Assembly: GCA_025929185.1 (NCBI GenBank)
Contig: JAICMO010000007.1
Span: forward strand, 1-42,102
DNA: 42,102 nucleotides
Source: Pseudolabrys sp.
GTDB taxonomy: Bacteria; Pseudomonadota; Alphaproteobacteria; Rhizobiales; Xanthobacteraceae
Direction of reading: 5' to 3'
How positions within the stretch are numbered: position 1 is the stretch's first letter; every line of letters begins with the position of its first letter. Below the pieces are notes generated by a model that saw only the letters and a program-made list of their open reading frames with translations, did no database searches and had not been told where the DNA came from. This document shows positions 22,231-31,468 of the stretch, piece by piece. The position numbers and the translations under genes are program-made.

Positions 22231-22355
22231 TCCGTCATCCTGGGGCGCGGCCCCGGCCTCGAGCCGGGAGAGCCTCGAAGGATGACGGGCGCAGACTCGC
22301 AGGCCGTCGCCCCTCGCGGCTCGGTGCTTCGCACCGAGCACCTCAGGGTCACGGA
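22231..22355. repeat. Composite family A palindromic repeat between coaBC and dut
   Basis: CCGTCATCCTGGGGCGCGG...CCTCGAAGGATGACGGGC... and GGCTCGGTGCTTCGCACCGAGCACCTCAGGGTCACGGA. Confidence 0.8.
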
Positions 22356-22363
22356 TCAAACGC

Positions 22364-22819
22364 ATGACCATCGACCTCCGCATCACGCGCCTGTCGCACG
22401 GCACGGGCCTCCCGTTGCCGTCCTATCAAAGCGCGCATGCGGCCGGCCTCGATCTGCTGGCGGCGGTCGCGGCCGACGCGCCGCTCACGATCGCGCCGGG
22501 CGGCCGCGCGCTGGTGCCTACCGGCATCGCCGTCGCCTTGCCGCCGGGCATGGAGGGACAGGTGCGGCCGCGCTCGGGGCTCGCCGCGCGGCATGGCCTG
22601 ACCGTGCTGAACGCGCCGGGCACGATCGATGCTGATTATCGCGGCGAGGTGCAGGTGCTGCTGATCAATCTCGGCGCCGACGCCGTCACCATCACGCGCG
22701 GCACGCGCATCGCGCAACTTGTCATCGCGCAGATCGCCCGCGCAACACTGCGCGAAGTCGTCGCACTCGACGAAACGCCGCGCGGAAGCGGCGGGTTCGG
22801 CTCGACCGGGACTGAATAA
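22364..22819 (+). CDS. dut: dUTP diphosphatase
   Basis: [66 protein letters not shown]. Confidence 0.97.
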   Translation: MTIDLRITRLSHGTGLPLPSYQSAHAAGLDLLAAVAADAPLTIAPGGRALVPTGIAVALPPGMEGQVRPRSGLAARHGLTVLNAPGTIDADYRGEVQVLLINLGADAVTITRGTRIAQLVIAQIARATLREVVALDETPRGSGGFGSTGTE

Positions 22820-22877
22820 CAGACCGGCTTGCGAATATCCGGCTGGACGGCGGGACTCCCGTAGCATATTACCGTTT

Positions 22878-23309
22878 ATGGACGCTACGAGACCCGTTAT
22901 GCCGCTTCTTTCCCGCCGCTGCACGCTCGCCATTGCCGCCGTCATAGACATCGCGATCAACAGCAACGGCCGGCCCGTTTCCGCCAAGACCCTCGCCCGC
23001 CAACACAAGCTGCCGCCGCGCCACCTTGAGCCGGTACTGCAGGCGCTGGTGCACGATGGCATTCTGCGCGGCATCCGCGGGCCGCACGGCGGCTACGAGC
23101 TCGCGCGCCAGGGCAACAGCATCACCGCCGAGGACATCCTGCGCGCCGCCGGCCGCGCGGCCGACGCGGAAGAAGAGCCGATGCCGGCATCCGGCCTGCT
23201 GAGCGGCGTGGTGCGGCCCGCGCTCTCGGAAGCCGAGCAGGTCTTCTCTGCGGCGCTGCGCCAGATCACCGTCGAAGGCATGATGCAGCAGGCGATCAGC
23301 ATGAAATAG
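22878..23309 (+). CDS. Rrf2-family transcriptional regulator without Fe-S cysteine cluster
   Basis: Rrf2 wHTH: LSRRCTLAIAAVIDIAINSNGRPVSAKTLARQHKLPPRHLEPVLQALVHDGILRGIRGPHGGYELAR; only one Cys, near the N-terminus. Confidence 0.8.
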   Translation: MDATRPVMPLLSRRCTLAIAAVIDIAINSNGRPVSAKTLARQHKLPPRHLEPVLQALVHDGILRGIRGPHGGYELARQGNSITAEDILRAAGRAADAEEEPMPASGLLSGVVRPALSEAEQVFSAALRQITVEGMMQQAISMK

Positions 23310-23402
23310 CCGCGCCTCGCGCAGCTTGCGGCGCCTGTTCACGATCTGGACTCTTTCGGCTCGATTCCCCTTGGAGGTAAAGTCGTTCGATTCGCGGGCA
23401 GC

Positions 23403-25949
23403 GTGGCGGACGTTGCCCGAATCCTGGGGCAATTCCGAATGCCGGAGACGATCCGGACGGCGAACGAGAGGCTGCGTTCTCGTCCGAGGCAAGGTTCAAT
23501 CCTCGCCTCCTGCGTCGTAACCTTCTCCGCGTTGGCAGCGGTTCCGGCGCATGCCGAAAGCGCCATCCCGCTCGCGCGCGCCTATCTCGCCGCGCTTTCC
23601 ACGCTCAATCAGAAAGACACCGCCGGGCTTGCGCTCACGCTCGGCCTGCTTTGCTTCGCAGTGCTCACCGCAATCCTGCTCGTACGCACTCGCGCGGAGG
23701 CCGCGCGCGCCGCCGCCAGCGCGCAAGACGAAGCGCTCGCCGCGAAAGCGGATATCGATCGGCTAAAGGCGCTGCTGATGTCCGAGCCGCAAGTTCTGGT
23801 GTCATGGCCGGCAGCCGCGAGCGAGCCCGACATCGTCGGCGACACCGGCCTGATCGTACCCGGCATGCAGCCACAGCGCGTGCTCGCCTTCGGCACCTGG
23901 CTCAATTCGGCTGCCGCGCGCGACATGGAAACGGCCGTCCATATCTTGCGCAGCCACGGCCGCGGATTTGTCATGACGCTGGTGAGCATCGCCGGCCGGC
24001 CGATCGAGGCGGAAGGTCGCGCCGTCGGCGGCCGCGCAATCCTGCGCCTGCGCGACGTGAGCGGCCTGAAGCGCGAGCACGCCGAGCTTGCCGGCCGCTA
24101 CGCGCGCCTGCGCGAGGACGCTGAAACGCTGCGCGCGCTCATCGATGCACTGCCGGCGCCGGCCTGGGCGCGCGACAATTCAGGCAACCTGACGTTCGTG
24201 AACGCGGCCTATGCGCGCGCGGTCGATGCAATCGATGCAGATGATGCAATCGAACGCGGCGGCGAACTGCTTCCGCGCGCGGTGCGCGACGAGCTGGCGC
24301 AAGCTTTTGTTGCCGGTAAAGTGTTCTCGAGCCGCGTGCATGCGGTCGTCGGCGGCAGGCGGCGGCAGTTCGATGTCGTCGATGCGCCGAGCTCCCACGG
24401 CAGCGCGGGCATTGCGATCGACGTGAGCGAGATCGAAACGCTGCGCGCGCACCTCGCACACATGACCGAAGCGCACCGGCGCGTGCTCGATCAGCTTGCC
24501 ACGGGCGTCGCCGTTTACGCCGCCGACCAGAAGCTTGCGTTTTACAACACAGCTTTTCGCGCCTTGTGGGGCCTCGATGCGAGCTTCCTCGACCGCGCGC
24601 CAGCCGACGGCGCCGTGCTCGACAAATTGCGCACCGAACGCAAGCTGCCGGAAGAGCAGGACTTCCGGCAGTGGAAAGCGCAATTGCACGAAGCCTATCG
24701 CGCAGTGGAGGCGAAGGAGCATCTCTGGCACCTGCCGGACGGCCGCGCGGTGCGCGTGGTCACCACGCCCAATCCGGAAGGCGGCGTGACGTATCTTTTC
24801 GACGAGGTGACGGAACGTCTCGACATGCACCGCCGCTTCGAGGCGCTGATCAAGGTGCAGAGCGAGACGCTCGACCATCTGGCGGAAGCCGTCGCCGTGT
24901 TCGCAAGCGACGGCCGCGTGCGGCTGTTCAATCCGGCGTTCGCGTCGATGTGGAAGCTCACGCCGGAGGCGCTGGAGCAGCGCCCGCATGTCGAGGCGGT
25001 GACCGCCTGGTGTCAGGCGCTGCACGATGACAACGCGATGTGGCGCTCATTGCGCGCAGCCGTGACCGCTATCGACAACCGCCAACCGGTCACAGGACGC
25101 ATCGAACGTCGCGACGGCATCCTGATCGATTACGCCAGCATGCCGTTGCCCGACGGCGCGACGCTTGTGACGTTCCAGGACGTGACCGCCACGGCGAATG
25201 TCGAGCGTGCGCTGCGCGAGCGCAACGAGGCACTTGAAGCCGCCGATCACATCAAGATCGACTTCGTTCATCATGTCTCGTACGAGCTGCGCTCGCCGCT
25301 GACCAACATCATCGGCTTCGCGCATTTGCTGCGCGATCCGGCGTTCGGCGCGCTGACCGTCAAGCAGCGCGAATACGTCGACTACATCACCGTGTCGAGC
25401 AACGCGCTGCTCGCGATCACCAACAATATTCTCGACCTCGCCACCATCGACGCCGGCGCCATGCCGCTCAATCTCGGCGAAGTCGACATCCGCGCCGCCA
25501 TGCAGGCGGCGGCTGAAGGCGTGCAGGACAGGCTGGTGAAGAACAACATCGCGCTCGATATCCGCACCGCGCCCGGCATCGGCAGCTTCACCGCCGACGA
25601 GCGGCGGCTGCGGCAAATCCTGTTCAACTTGCTCGCCAACGCCGTCGGCTTTTCGCCGCCCGGCGAAACCGTCACGCTCGCCGCCGAGCGCAAACCCGAC
25701 GCGATCGTATTTTCGGTCATCGATTATGGACCCGGGATCCCGGCCGACAAGAAGCATCGGGTGTTCGACTGGTTCGAAACCGATTCGCTCGGCTCGCAAC
25801 ATCGCGGCGCCGGTCTCGGGCTGTCGCTGGTACGCTCGTTCGTCCAATTGCACGGCGGCACGGTGATGATCGATTCCGCCGTCGGAGCAGGCACGACGGT
25901 CACGTGCACCTTCCCGGTAGAGCAAGCCGCGAAGCAAACCGCGGCGTGA
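23403..25949 (+). CDS. divL: DivL-type multi-PAS sensor kinase (Tyr replaces phospho-acceptor His)
   Basis: N-terminal TM segment, PAS-like repeats, HisKA-like box FVHHVSYELRSPLTNIIGFAHLL with Y at the H position, HATPase motifs (RQILFNLLANAVGFSPPGE; DYGPGIPADKKHRVFDWF; GAGLGLSLVRSFVQLHGG). Confidence 0.88.
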   Translation: MADVARILGQFRMPETIRTANERLRSRPRQGSILASCVVTFSALAAVPAHAESAIPLARAYLAALSTLNQKDTAGLALTLGLLCFAVLTAILLVRTRAEAARAAASAQDEALAAKADIDRLKALLMSEPQVLVSWPAAASEPDIVGDTGLIVPGMQPQRVLAFGTWLNSAAARDMETAVHILRSHGRGFVMTLVSIAGRPIEAEGRAVGGRAILRLRDVSGLKREHAELAGRYARLREDAETLRALIDALPAPAWARDNSGNLTFVNAAYARAVDAIDADDAIERGGELLPRAVRDELAQAFVAGKVFSSRVHAVVGGRRRQFDVVDAPSSHGSAGIAIDVSEIETLRAHLAHMTEAHRRVLDQLATGVAVYAADQKLAFYNTAFRALWGLDASFLDRAPADGAVLDKLRTERKLPEEQDFRQWKAQLHEAYRAVEAKEHLWHLPDGRAVRVVTTPNPEGGVTYLFDEVTERLDMHRRFEALIKVQSETLDHLAEAVAVFASDGRVRLFNPAFASMWKLTPEALEQRPHVEAVTAWCQALHDDNAMWRSLRAAVTAIDNRQPVTGRIERRDGILIDYASMPLPDGATLVTFQDVTATANVERALRERNEALEAADHIKIDFVHHVSYELRSPLTNIIGFAHLLRDPAFGALTVKQREYVDYITVSSNALLAITNNILDLATIDAGAMPLNLGEVDIRAAMQAAAEGVQDRLVKNNIALDIRTAPGIGSFTADERRLRQILFNLLANAVGFSPPGETVTLAAERKPDAIVFSVIDYGPGIPADKKHRVFDWFETDSLGSQHRGAGLGLSLVRSFVQLHGGTVMIDSAVGAGTTVTCTFPVEQAAKQTAA

Positions 25950-25987
25950 CGCGCCTCAGGATGACGGATCAGCGGTCGCGCTGCTTC

Positions 25988-26126
25988 CTTATCCCTCCCC
26001 TCTACAAGGGGAGGGCGGCTCCGAGTGAGCGAAGCGAACGAGGAGCCGGGTGGGGCCACGTCTTGTCACCCCCACCCCGGCTCGCTGGCGCTCGCCGACC
26101 CTCCCCCGCAAGCGGGGAGGGATAAG
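25988..26126. mobile_element. MITE-like or REP-like 139-bp element with 13-bp perfect terminal inverted repeats
   Basis: CTTATCCCTCCCC ... GGGGAGGGATAAG; internal GAGGAGCCGGGTGGGG and CCCCACCCCGGCTCGC inverted segments; no coding capacity. Confidence 0.65.
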
Positions 26127-26130
26127 GCCA

Positions 26131-26168
26131 AGAAAAAACCTCCGCGGCGGGCCGCGGAGGTTTGTTTG
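26131..26168. terminator. Bidirectional rho-independent terminator
   Basis: AGAAAAAACCTCCGCGGC-GG-GCCGCGGAGGTTTGTTT: 13-bp perfect stem with T-runs on either strand, between the convergent genes divL and the hypothetical gene at 26211. Confidence 0.8.
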
Positions 26169-26210
26169 CTGGTTCGCAGTTCTTTATTGCGCGTTCGACG
26201 CGCCGGCGGA

Positions 26211-26648
26211 TCACCGATAGTGATGCCGATAGACGCGGCGCGGCGGAGGCGGCGGCGCATAGCCGACGAACTCGCCGTTTACGCACGCTTGCTTGTTCAA
26301 GCCCAGCAGCGCCTGGAAACCGCGGCAAGGCTCGATCGCCGCATCGAGCAGCGCGACAGTGCCGACGCCGGCCACACCGCCAACCGTTGCTGCGCCAGCA
26401 GCCGTCGTCGGGAAGACGGTGCCCGCAACCGTCGGGCCCCACCAGCCTTCGGAAAAGCCAAGGCCGACGACCGTGCCGGTCACCGCACCGGCGCCGACCT
26501 CGACCGGCTGCGCCGCGTAACCGTCGACCGGCTGCGCCGCATAATCATTGTAATAACGAGGGGGTTGTGCGAACGCCGGCGTCGCCACAGCAGCAGCAGC
26601 AGCAGCAGCGCAAACGGCAAGCATCGGAATAATTTTACGCATCATCAT
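26211..26648 (-). CDS. Small exported hypothetical protein with glycine-rich segment
   Basis: AGGAG before ATG; signal peptide-like MMMRKIIPMLAVCAAAAAAAVATPAFAQ; YAAQPV(D/E) tandem 8-aa repeat; glycine-rich hydrophobic region. Confidence 0.7.
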   Translation of the reverse strand: MMMRKIIPMLAVCAAAAAAAVATPAFAQPPRYYNDYAAQPVDGYAAQPVEVGAGAVTGTVVGLGFSEGWWGPTVAGTVFPTTAAGAATVGGVAGVGTVALLDAAIEPCRGFQALLGLNKQACVNGEFVGYAPPPPPRRVYRHHYR

Positions 26649-27066
26649 TGCTCCTTCGGTTCTTTTCCCCGAATCAGCATTGAAAATGCGCGATTTGACC
26701 GACCGTTCCCTCTTGAACCCGGTCAGCAAGCCGCACGCTGCGGAACCGTGGCGATGATGTGATACAATCGCGATTTCGTGCCGCCGAAGCGACGAAACCA
26801 TGGCATGACGACGGCATGGGCCGCTTGCCGAACGCGATTGAGCCAGAGACGACTGTTAATCGAATTTGCGCGTCGGCGCGCCAAGCCTGGCAACGACCCG
26901 CAGTGCAACCGCGCAATCCATGGCTCGGCGGCTGACAGGATATAATGCGTTGGCGATTATGGTTGAGCAGCGCAATTAGAATTCGACGCCCGCTTACCGG
27001 CCGGCAAAGAGTGGACCGAAGCAATTGAAGCGCGGCTAGCTGCCCGCAAATGGAACGAGCGAGGAG

Positions 27067-27690
27067 ATGGCGATGGATCGGAGCAACGGCGACACCGAAG
27101 TGAAGATGTATTCGGACTTCAAAAGTCCTTACGCCTATATCGCATTCGATCCCGGCATGGCGCTGCCGAAGCGCTTCAATGTCAATGTGCGCTGGATTCC
27201 GTTTCAACTGCGGCTGAAAGGAAAAGGCGAGCGCAGCATTTATTCGGAATACAAGGTCAAGTATTCCTACATGGATGCGCGGCGGCGCTCCAAAGATCGC
27301 GGCCTTTGGATTCGCGGGCCGCTGAAAATCTACGACACCATGCCGGCGGCAGTCGGCGGACTGTTCGCGCAAAAGCACGGCCGCTTCCTCGATTACGGAC
27401 GTGAAGCGTTCAGAAGATTCTTCCTGCGCGAATTCGAAGCCGATCAGCCGGAAGCGGTGGCGCAGCTTCTGGAGAGCCTCGGCCTTTCCGGAATGGAATA
27501 CGCCGCCTATTTGCAGGGCGAAGGCAAGGACGCCTACGAGCGTTGCCAGCAGGAAGCCGCTGCCGATCACGTCTTCGGCGTGCCGTTCTTCGTTTTTCGC
27601 GGCGAGCCGTTCTGGGGCCACGACCGCATCGAGTTGCTGGAAGAGCGGCTGACGGAAGCAGGCCTTGCCTTGCAAGCGTCGGCCGCGTGA
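27067..27690 (+). CDS. DsbA-family / 2-hydroxychromene-2-carboxylate isomerase-like protein
   Basis: MYSDFKSPYAYIAFDPG N-terminal thioredoxin-fold motif; C-terminal AAADHVFGVPFFVFRGEPFWGHDRIELLEERL. Confidence 0.8.
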   Translation: MAMDRSNGDTEVKMYSDFKSPYAYIAFDPGMALPKRFNVNVRWIPFQLRLKGKGERSIYSEYKVKYSYMDARRRSKDRGLWIRGPLKIYDTMPAAVGGLFAQKHGRFLDYGREAFRRFFLREFEADQPEAVAQLLESLGLSGMEYAAYLQGEGKDAYERCQQEAAADHVFGVPFFVFRGEPFWGHDRIELLEERLTEAGLALQASAA

Positions 27691-27691
27691 G

Positions 27692-28393
27692 ATGATCGAC
27701 CTTTATTTCTGGACGACGCCCAACGGCTACAAGGTCACCATCCTGCTCGAAGAGCTCGAGCTGCCGTACAACGTCATCCCCGTTCACATCGGCAAGGGCG
27801 AGCAGTTCGCACCGGAATTTTTGAAGATCAGTCCGAACAACAAAATCCCGGCGCTCATCGACCATGACGGCCCCGGCGGCAAGCCGATCGCGTTGTTCGA
27901 ATCGGGTGCGATCATGATGTACCTCGCCGAGAAATGCGGCTGGCGCTTCATGCCCGCCGACATGCGCACGCGCTACGAGATCGTGCAGTGGTTGATGTTC
28001 CAGATGGGCAGCGTCGGCCCGATGCTCGGGCAGGCGCACCACTTCCGCCGCTACGCGCCCGAGCAAATCCCTTACGCGGTCGAGCGCTACACCAGCGAAG
28101 CACGGCGCATCTACGGCGTCATCGACCGGCGGCTTGCCGAAGCGCCTTATCTTGCCGGCGACTATTCCATCGCCGACATGGCGACCTATCCATGGCTGCG
28201 CCCGCACAAATGGCAGGGCCAGAACCTCGACGATTTCCCAAATCTCAGCCGTTGGTATGCGGAGGTGCGCGCGCGTCCCGCCGTGCAGCGCGGCCTCGCG
28301 GTGCTGAAAGAGCGGCTCGAACGCAACAAGGACAAGCCGGAAGGCGAGGCCTGGGATGCACTGTTCGGCAAGCGGCAATATGGGGCGCGATAG
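27692..28393 (+). CDS. Glutathione S-transferase family protein
   Basis: MIDLYFWTTPNGYKVTILLEELELPYNVIPVHIGKGEQFAPEFLKISPNNKIPALID; ESGAIMMYLAEK; YSIADMATYPWLR. Confidence 0.93.
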   Translation: MIDLYFWTTPNGYKVTILLEELELPYNVIPVHIGKGEQFAPEFLKISPNNKIPALIDHDGPGGKPIALFESGAIMMYLAEKCGWRFMPADMRTRYEIVQWLMFQMGSVGPMLGQAHHFRRYAPEQIPYAVERYTSEARRIYGVIDRRLAEAPYLAGDYSIADMATYPWLRPHKWQGQNLDDFPNLSRWYAEVRARPAVQRGLAVLKERLERNKDKPEGEAWDALFGKRQYGAR

Positions 28394-28403
28394 TCACTAC
28401 GAA

Positions 28404-28542
28404 GTCATTCCGGGACTGCGCCAACGGGTCCGCGCCAAGCGCGGCCCGATGACAGGCTCCGCTCAGAGCCCGGAATCCATACTCCGCAGCACCGGGGTTA
28501 TGGATTCCGGGCTCGCGGCTTTCAGCCGCGCCCCGGAATGAC
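28404..28542. repeat. Palindromic repeat family B (long variant)
   Basis: GTCATTCCGGGACTGCG...CCCGGAATCCATACTCCGCAGCACCGGGGTTATGGATTCCGGG...CCCCGGAATGAC; core closely similar to the copy at 5119. Confidence 0.9.
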
Positions 28543-28561
28543 GCGAATCACAGGATCAGCC

Positions 28562-29830
28562 ATGACACCAAAACCGCCCATGCTCACCGGCTACCGCGTG
28601 CTCGACATCACGCAATTCGTCGCCGGGCCGACCGCGACGCGCATCATGGCCGAGATGGGCGCGGAGGTAATCAAGGTGGAGCTTGTGCCGTTCGGCGATC
28701 GTGGCCGCGCCGCCGGCGACAAGTCGCGCGATCCGCAATTCAAGAAAGCCTCCCAGAGCACCTACAACTTTCAGCACAACCACTCGAAACAAAGCCTTGC
28801 GCTCGACCTGAAGCAACCGCGGGGGCGTGCGCTGATCAAAGCACTCGCCGCCAAGGTCGACGTGGTCGTGGAAAATTTCGCGCCCGGCGTGATGGCGCGC
28901 ATGGGGCTCGACTACGCGGCGCTCAAAGCGATCAATCCACGCCTCATCATGTGCTCGATCTCGCTCGCGGGGCAAACCGGCCCGCTGAGCGACAAACCCG
29001 GCTACGACTACATGGGCGCGGCTTATGCGGGCATTACCGGCCTTGCCGGCGAGCCGGATCGCGGTCCGGCGCAATTCGCCACCGCCATCGGCGATGCGTC
29101 GACCGGCGTGACGGCGGCAATGGCCATCGGCTTCGCCCTCTTGCATCGCGAGCGCACCGGCGAAGGGCAATACATCGACTGCTCGCTCATCGACACCTAT
29201 TTCAACATGCACGAAGTCAACGTGCCGAAGTCGACGCTGCGCGGGCGCGGCTTCGCGCCGAAACGCGCCGGCTCGTTGCACCCGGACGGCGGGCCGACCG
29301 GCATTTTCCGCTACAAGGGCGAAGAGTTCATCGCCATCATGGTGATGCCGCACCAATGGAAGCAGATGGTCGCCGCGATGAACAGGCTGTCGCTGGCGGA
29401 CGACGCCCGCTTCGCCACCCCGCGCGCGCGGCGCGACAACAACGAGGCGCTGAAAGAGATCATCGAGACGTGGCTGCGCACGTTTTCGAGCCGCGACGCC
29501 GCCATCGCCGCGCTCGAAGCCGCGCGCATTCCGTGCGCGCCGGTGCTGACGTTACACGAGGCGATTGTGCATCCGCATCTGCGCGAACGCGGGACCGTGC
29601 GGCGGGTGAAAGACCGCATGATCGGCGAATTCGACATTCCCGGCATGCCGGCGAAATTCTCGGCCTGGCCGGAGCGGAAAGACTTGCGCGCCGATCTTCT
29701 TGGCGAGCACAACGAGCAGGTGCTGCGCCATTTCCTGTCGCTGCCGGAGGCCGAAATCGCCGCCCTCTATCGAGACAAGGTATTGGTCCGCGATCCGCTG
29801 CTCAATGAAGGTCCGGCGCCGTCCGGCTGA
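28562..29830 (+). CDS. CaiB/BaiF family CoA transferase
   Basis: MLTGYRVLDITQFVAGPTATRIMAEMGAEVIKVE, LDLKQPRGRALIKALAAKVDVVVENFAPGVMARMGLDY, KPGYDYMGAAYAGI. Confidence 0.93.
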   Translation: MTPKPPMLTGYRVLDITQFVAGPTATRIMAEMGAEVIKVELVPFGDRGRAAGDKSRDPQFKKASQSTYNFQHNHSKQSLALDLKQPRGRALIKALAAKVDVVVENFAPGVMARMGLDYAALKAINPRLIMCSISLAGQTGPLSDKPGYDYMGAAYAGITGLAGEPDRGPAQFATAIGDASTGVTAAMAIGFALLHRERTGEGQYIDCSLIDTYFNMHEVNVPKSTLRGRGFAPKRAGSLHPDGGPTGIFRYKGEEFIAIMVMPHQWKQMVAAMNRLSLADDARFATPRARRDNNEALKEIIETWLRTFSSRDAAIAALEAARIPCAPVLTLHEAIVHPHLRERGTVRRVKDRMIGEFDIPGMPAKFSAWPERKDLRADLLGEHNEQVLRHFLSLPEAEIAALYRDKVLVRDPLLNEGPAPSG

Positions 29831-29923
29831 GCGCGGCCCGCTTTTTTCGCGGAGAGCCCGAGGAATCTGGCGCATTGCCCGCGGCCGCGCCTATAACAGC
29901 GCGAATTCGAGGCGAGTGATTCG

Positions 29924-31468
29924 ATGTTTCCCACGATCTCCGGCGGATCGGGTTTCACCGTGGCGCTCGCCGATGAGCGGGCGACGCACCGCTTGATGAT
30001 GGACGTTGCCCCGCTGATCGAGCCCGGCGACCTCATCACGCTCTCGGGCGACCTCGGTGCGGGCAAGACCACGTTCGCGCGCGCGCTCATTCGCCATCTT
30101 GCCGGCAACGAAACAATCGAGGTGCCGAGCCCGAGTTTCACGCTGATGCAAACGTATGAGTTGCCGGGCCTGACCGTCGTGCACGGCGATCTCTATCGCC
30201 TGTCAACTGCCTCGGAGCTTGCCGAACTCGGCTTCGATGACGCGCCGGAGAACGCTTTGGTGCTGCTCGAATGGCCGGACCGCGCGGCCGGCCTGTTGCC
30301 CGTGGACCGGCTCGATATTGCTTTCACGCTGTCGCCGCAGCACGGCCTGTCCTTCCGCAACGCGCGCGTCACCGGCTACGGCAGAATGGCCGATCGCGCC
30401 GAGCGCATCGCCGCGCTGCGGCGATTTCTCGACGCGTCCGGATTTGCCGATGCCGCGCGGCGCCGCATCCAGGGCGACGCCTCGACGCGCTCCTACGAGC
30501 GGCTGAGGCTTGCCGGCAAAAGCTACATCCTGATGAACTCGCCGCCCCGCCCCGACGGCCCGTCGATCCGTAACGGGAAACCATACAGCGCCATCGCGCA
30601 TCTTGCCGAAAACGTGACGCCGTTTATCGCAATCGCGCGCGGCTTGCGCGAGCGCGGGCTTTCCGCACCCGCCGTCCTGCACGCGGATCGCGACGCCGGC
30701 ATGCTCATTCTCGAAGATCTCGGCAATGCGCCGGTCGTCGGAGGCGATCCACCGGCACCGATCGAGGAGCGCTACGAGGCGGCGGTCGACGTGCTCGCAA
30801 AACTTCACGGCGAAGCGCTGCCGGATATGCTTCCCGTCGCGCCCGGCCTCGACTACCGGCTGCCGCGCTACGACATGGACGCGCTGCTGATCGAGGTGGA
30901 ATTGCTCACCGACTGGTATCTGCCGCTGCTCGGCGGCAACATCATGCCGGCCGCCCGCGAAGGATATCTCGCGCTCTGGCGCAGCGCGCTGCGTCACGCG
31001 CTCGATGCCGCACAAACTTGGGTGCTGCGCGACTTTCATTCGCCTAATCTGATGTGGCTTCCTGAGCGAAGCGGCGTCGCGCGCGTGGGCCTCATCGACT
31101 TCCAGGACGCGTTGCTGGGGCATCCCGCATACGATGTCGCCTCGCTGTTGCAGGATGCGCGCGTGGACGTGCCTGAGATGATGGAGATCGCGCTGCTCTC
31201 GCGCTATACCCGCGCGCGCCTGGCTGCCGACGAAGACTTCGACGCGGCCGGTTTCGTGCGCGTCTATTCGACGCTTGCCGCGCAACGCGCCTCGAAAATT
31301 CTCGGCATCTTCGCGCGCCTCGAGCGGCGCGACCGCAAGCCGCAATATCTGCGTCATATGCCGCGGGTACGCGCCTATCTGCAACGCGCGCTGACGCATC
31401 CGGCGCTGGCGGCGCTGAACGCCTGGTACATCGCCAACGTTCCGGCGCTGCGGAAAGTCGAGAAATGA
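29924..31468 (+). CDS. tsaE: Fusion of TsaE (tRNA t6A ATPase) and an aminoglycoside-phosphotransferase-like (AmgK-like) kinase
   Basis: N-terminus: LSGDLGAGKTTFARALIRHLAGNETIEVPSPSFTLMQTYE (TsaE Walker A). C-terminus: SYILMNSPPRPDG..., MLILEDLGNAPVVGG, LRDFHSPNLMWL...GLIDFQDALLGHPAYDVASLLQDARVDVP. Confidence 0.92.
   Translation: MFPTISGGSGFTVALADERATHRLMMDVAPLIEPGDLITLSGDLGAGKTTFARALIRHLAGNETIEVPSPSFTLMQTYELPGLTVVHGDLYRLSTASELAELGFDDAPENALVLLEWPDRAAGLLPVDRLDIAFTLSPQHGLSFRNARVTGYGRMADRAERIAALRRFLDASGFADAARRRIQGDASTRSYERLRLAGKSYILMNSPPRPDGPSIRNGKPYSAIAHLAENVTPFIAIARGLRERGLSAPAVLHADRDAGMLILEDLGNAPVVGGDPPAPIEERYEAAVDVLAKLHGEALPDMLPVAPGLDYRLPRYDMDALLIEVELLTDWYLPLLGGNIMPAAREGYLALWRSALRHALDAAQTWVLRDFHSPNLMWLPERSGVARVGLIDFQDALLGHPAYDVASLLQDARVDVPEMMEIALLSRYTRARLAADEDFDAAGFVRVYSTLAAQRASKILGIFARLERRDRKPQYLRHMPRVRAYLQRALTHPALAALNAWYIANVPALRKVEK

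Noticed and set aside
20936-23309. FitB/PIN-type toxin partner for the RHH domain
   Set aside because: Neighbouring ORFs are CoaBC catalytic domains, dut and Rrf2; no PIN-domain acidic motif ORF seen, so a functional toxin-antitoxin pair is not supported here.
24225-24253. Repeated GATGCAATCGA in divL resembling the coaBC upstream repeat
   Set aside because: Lies inside coding sequence for DAIDADDAIE and is explained by amino-acid repetition; half-site differs from TGATTGCAA.
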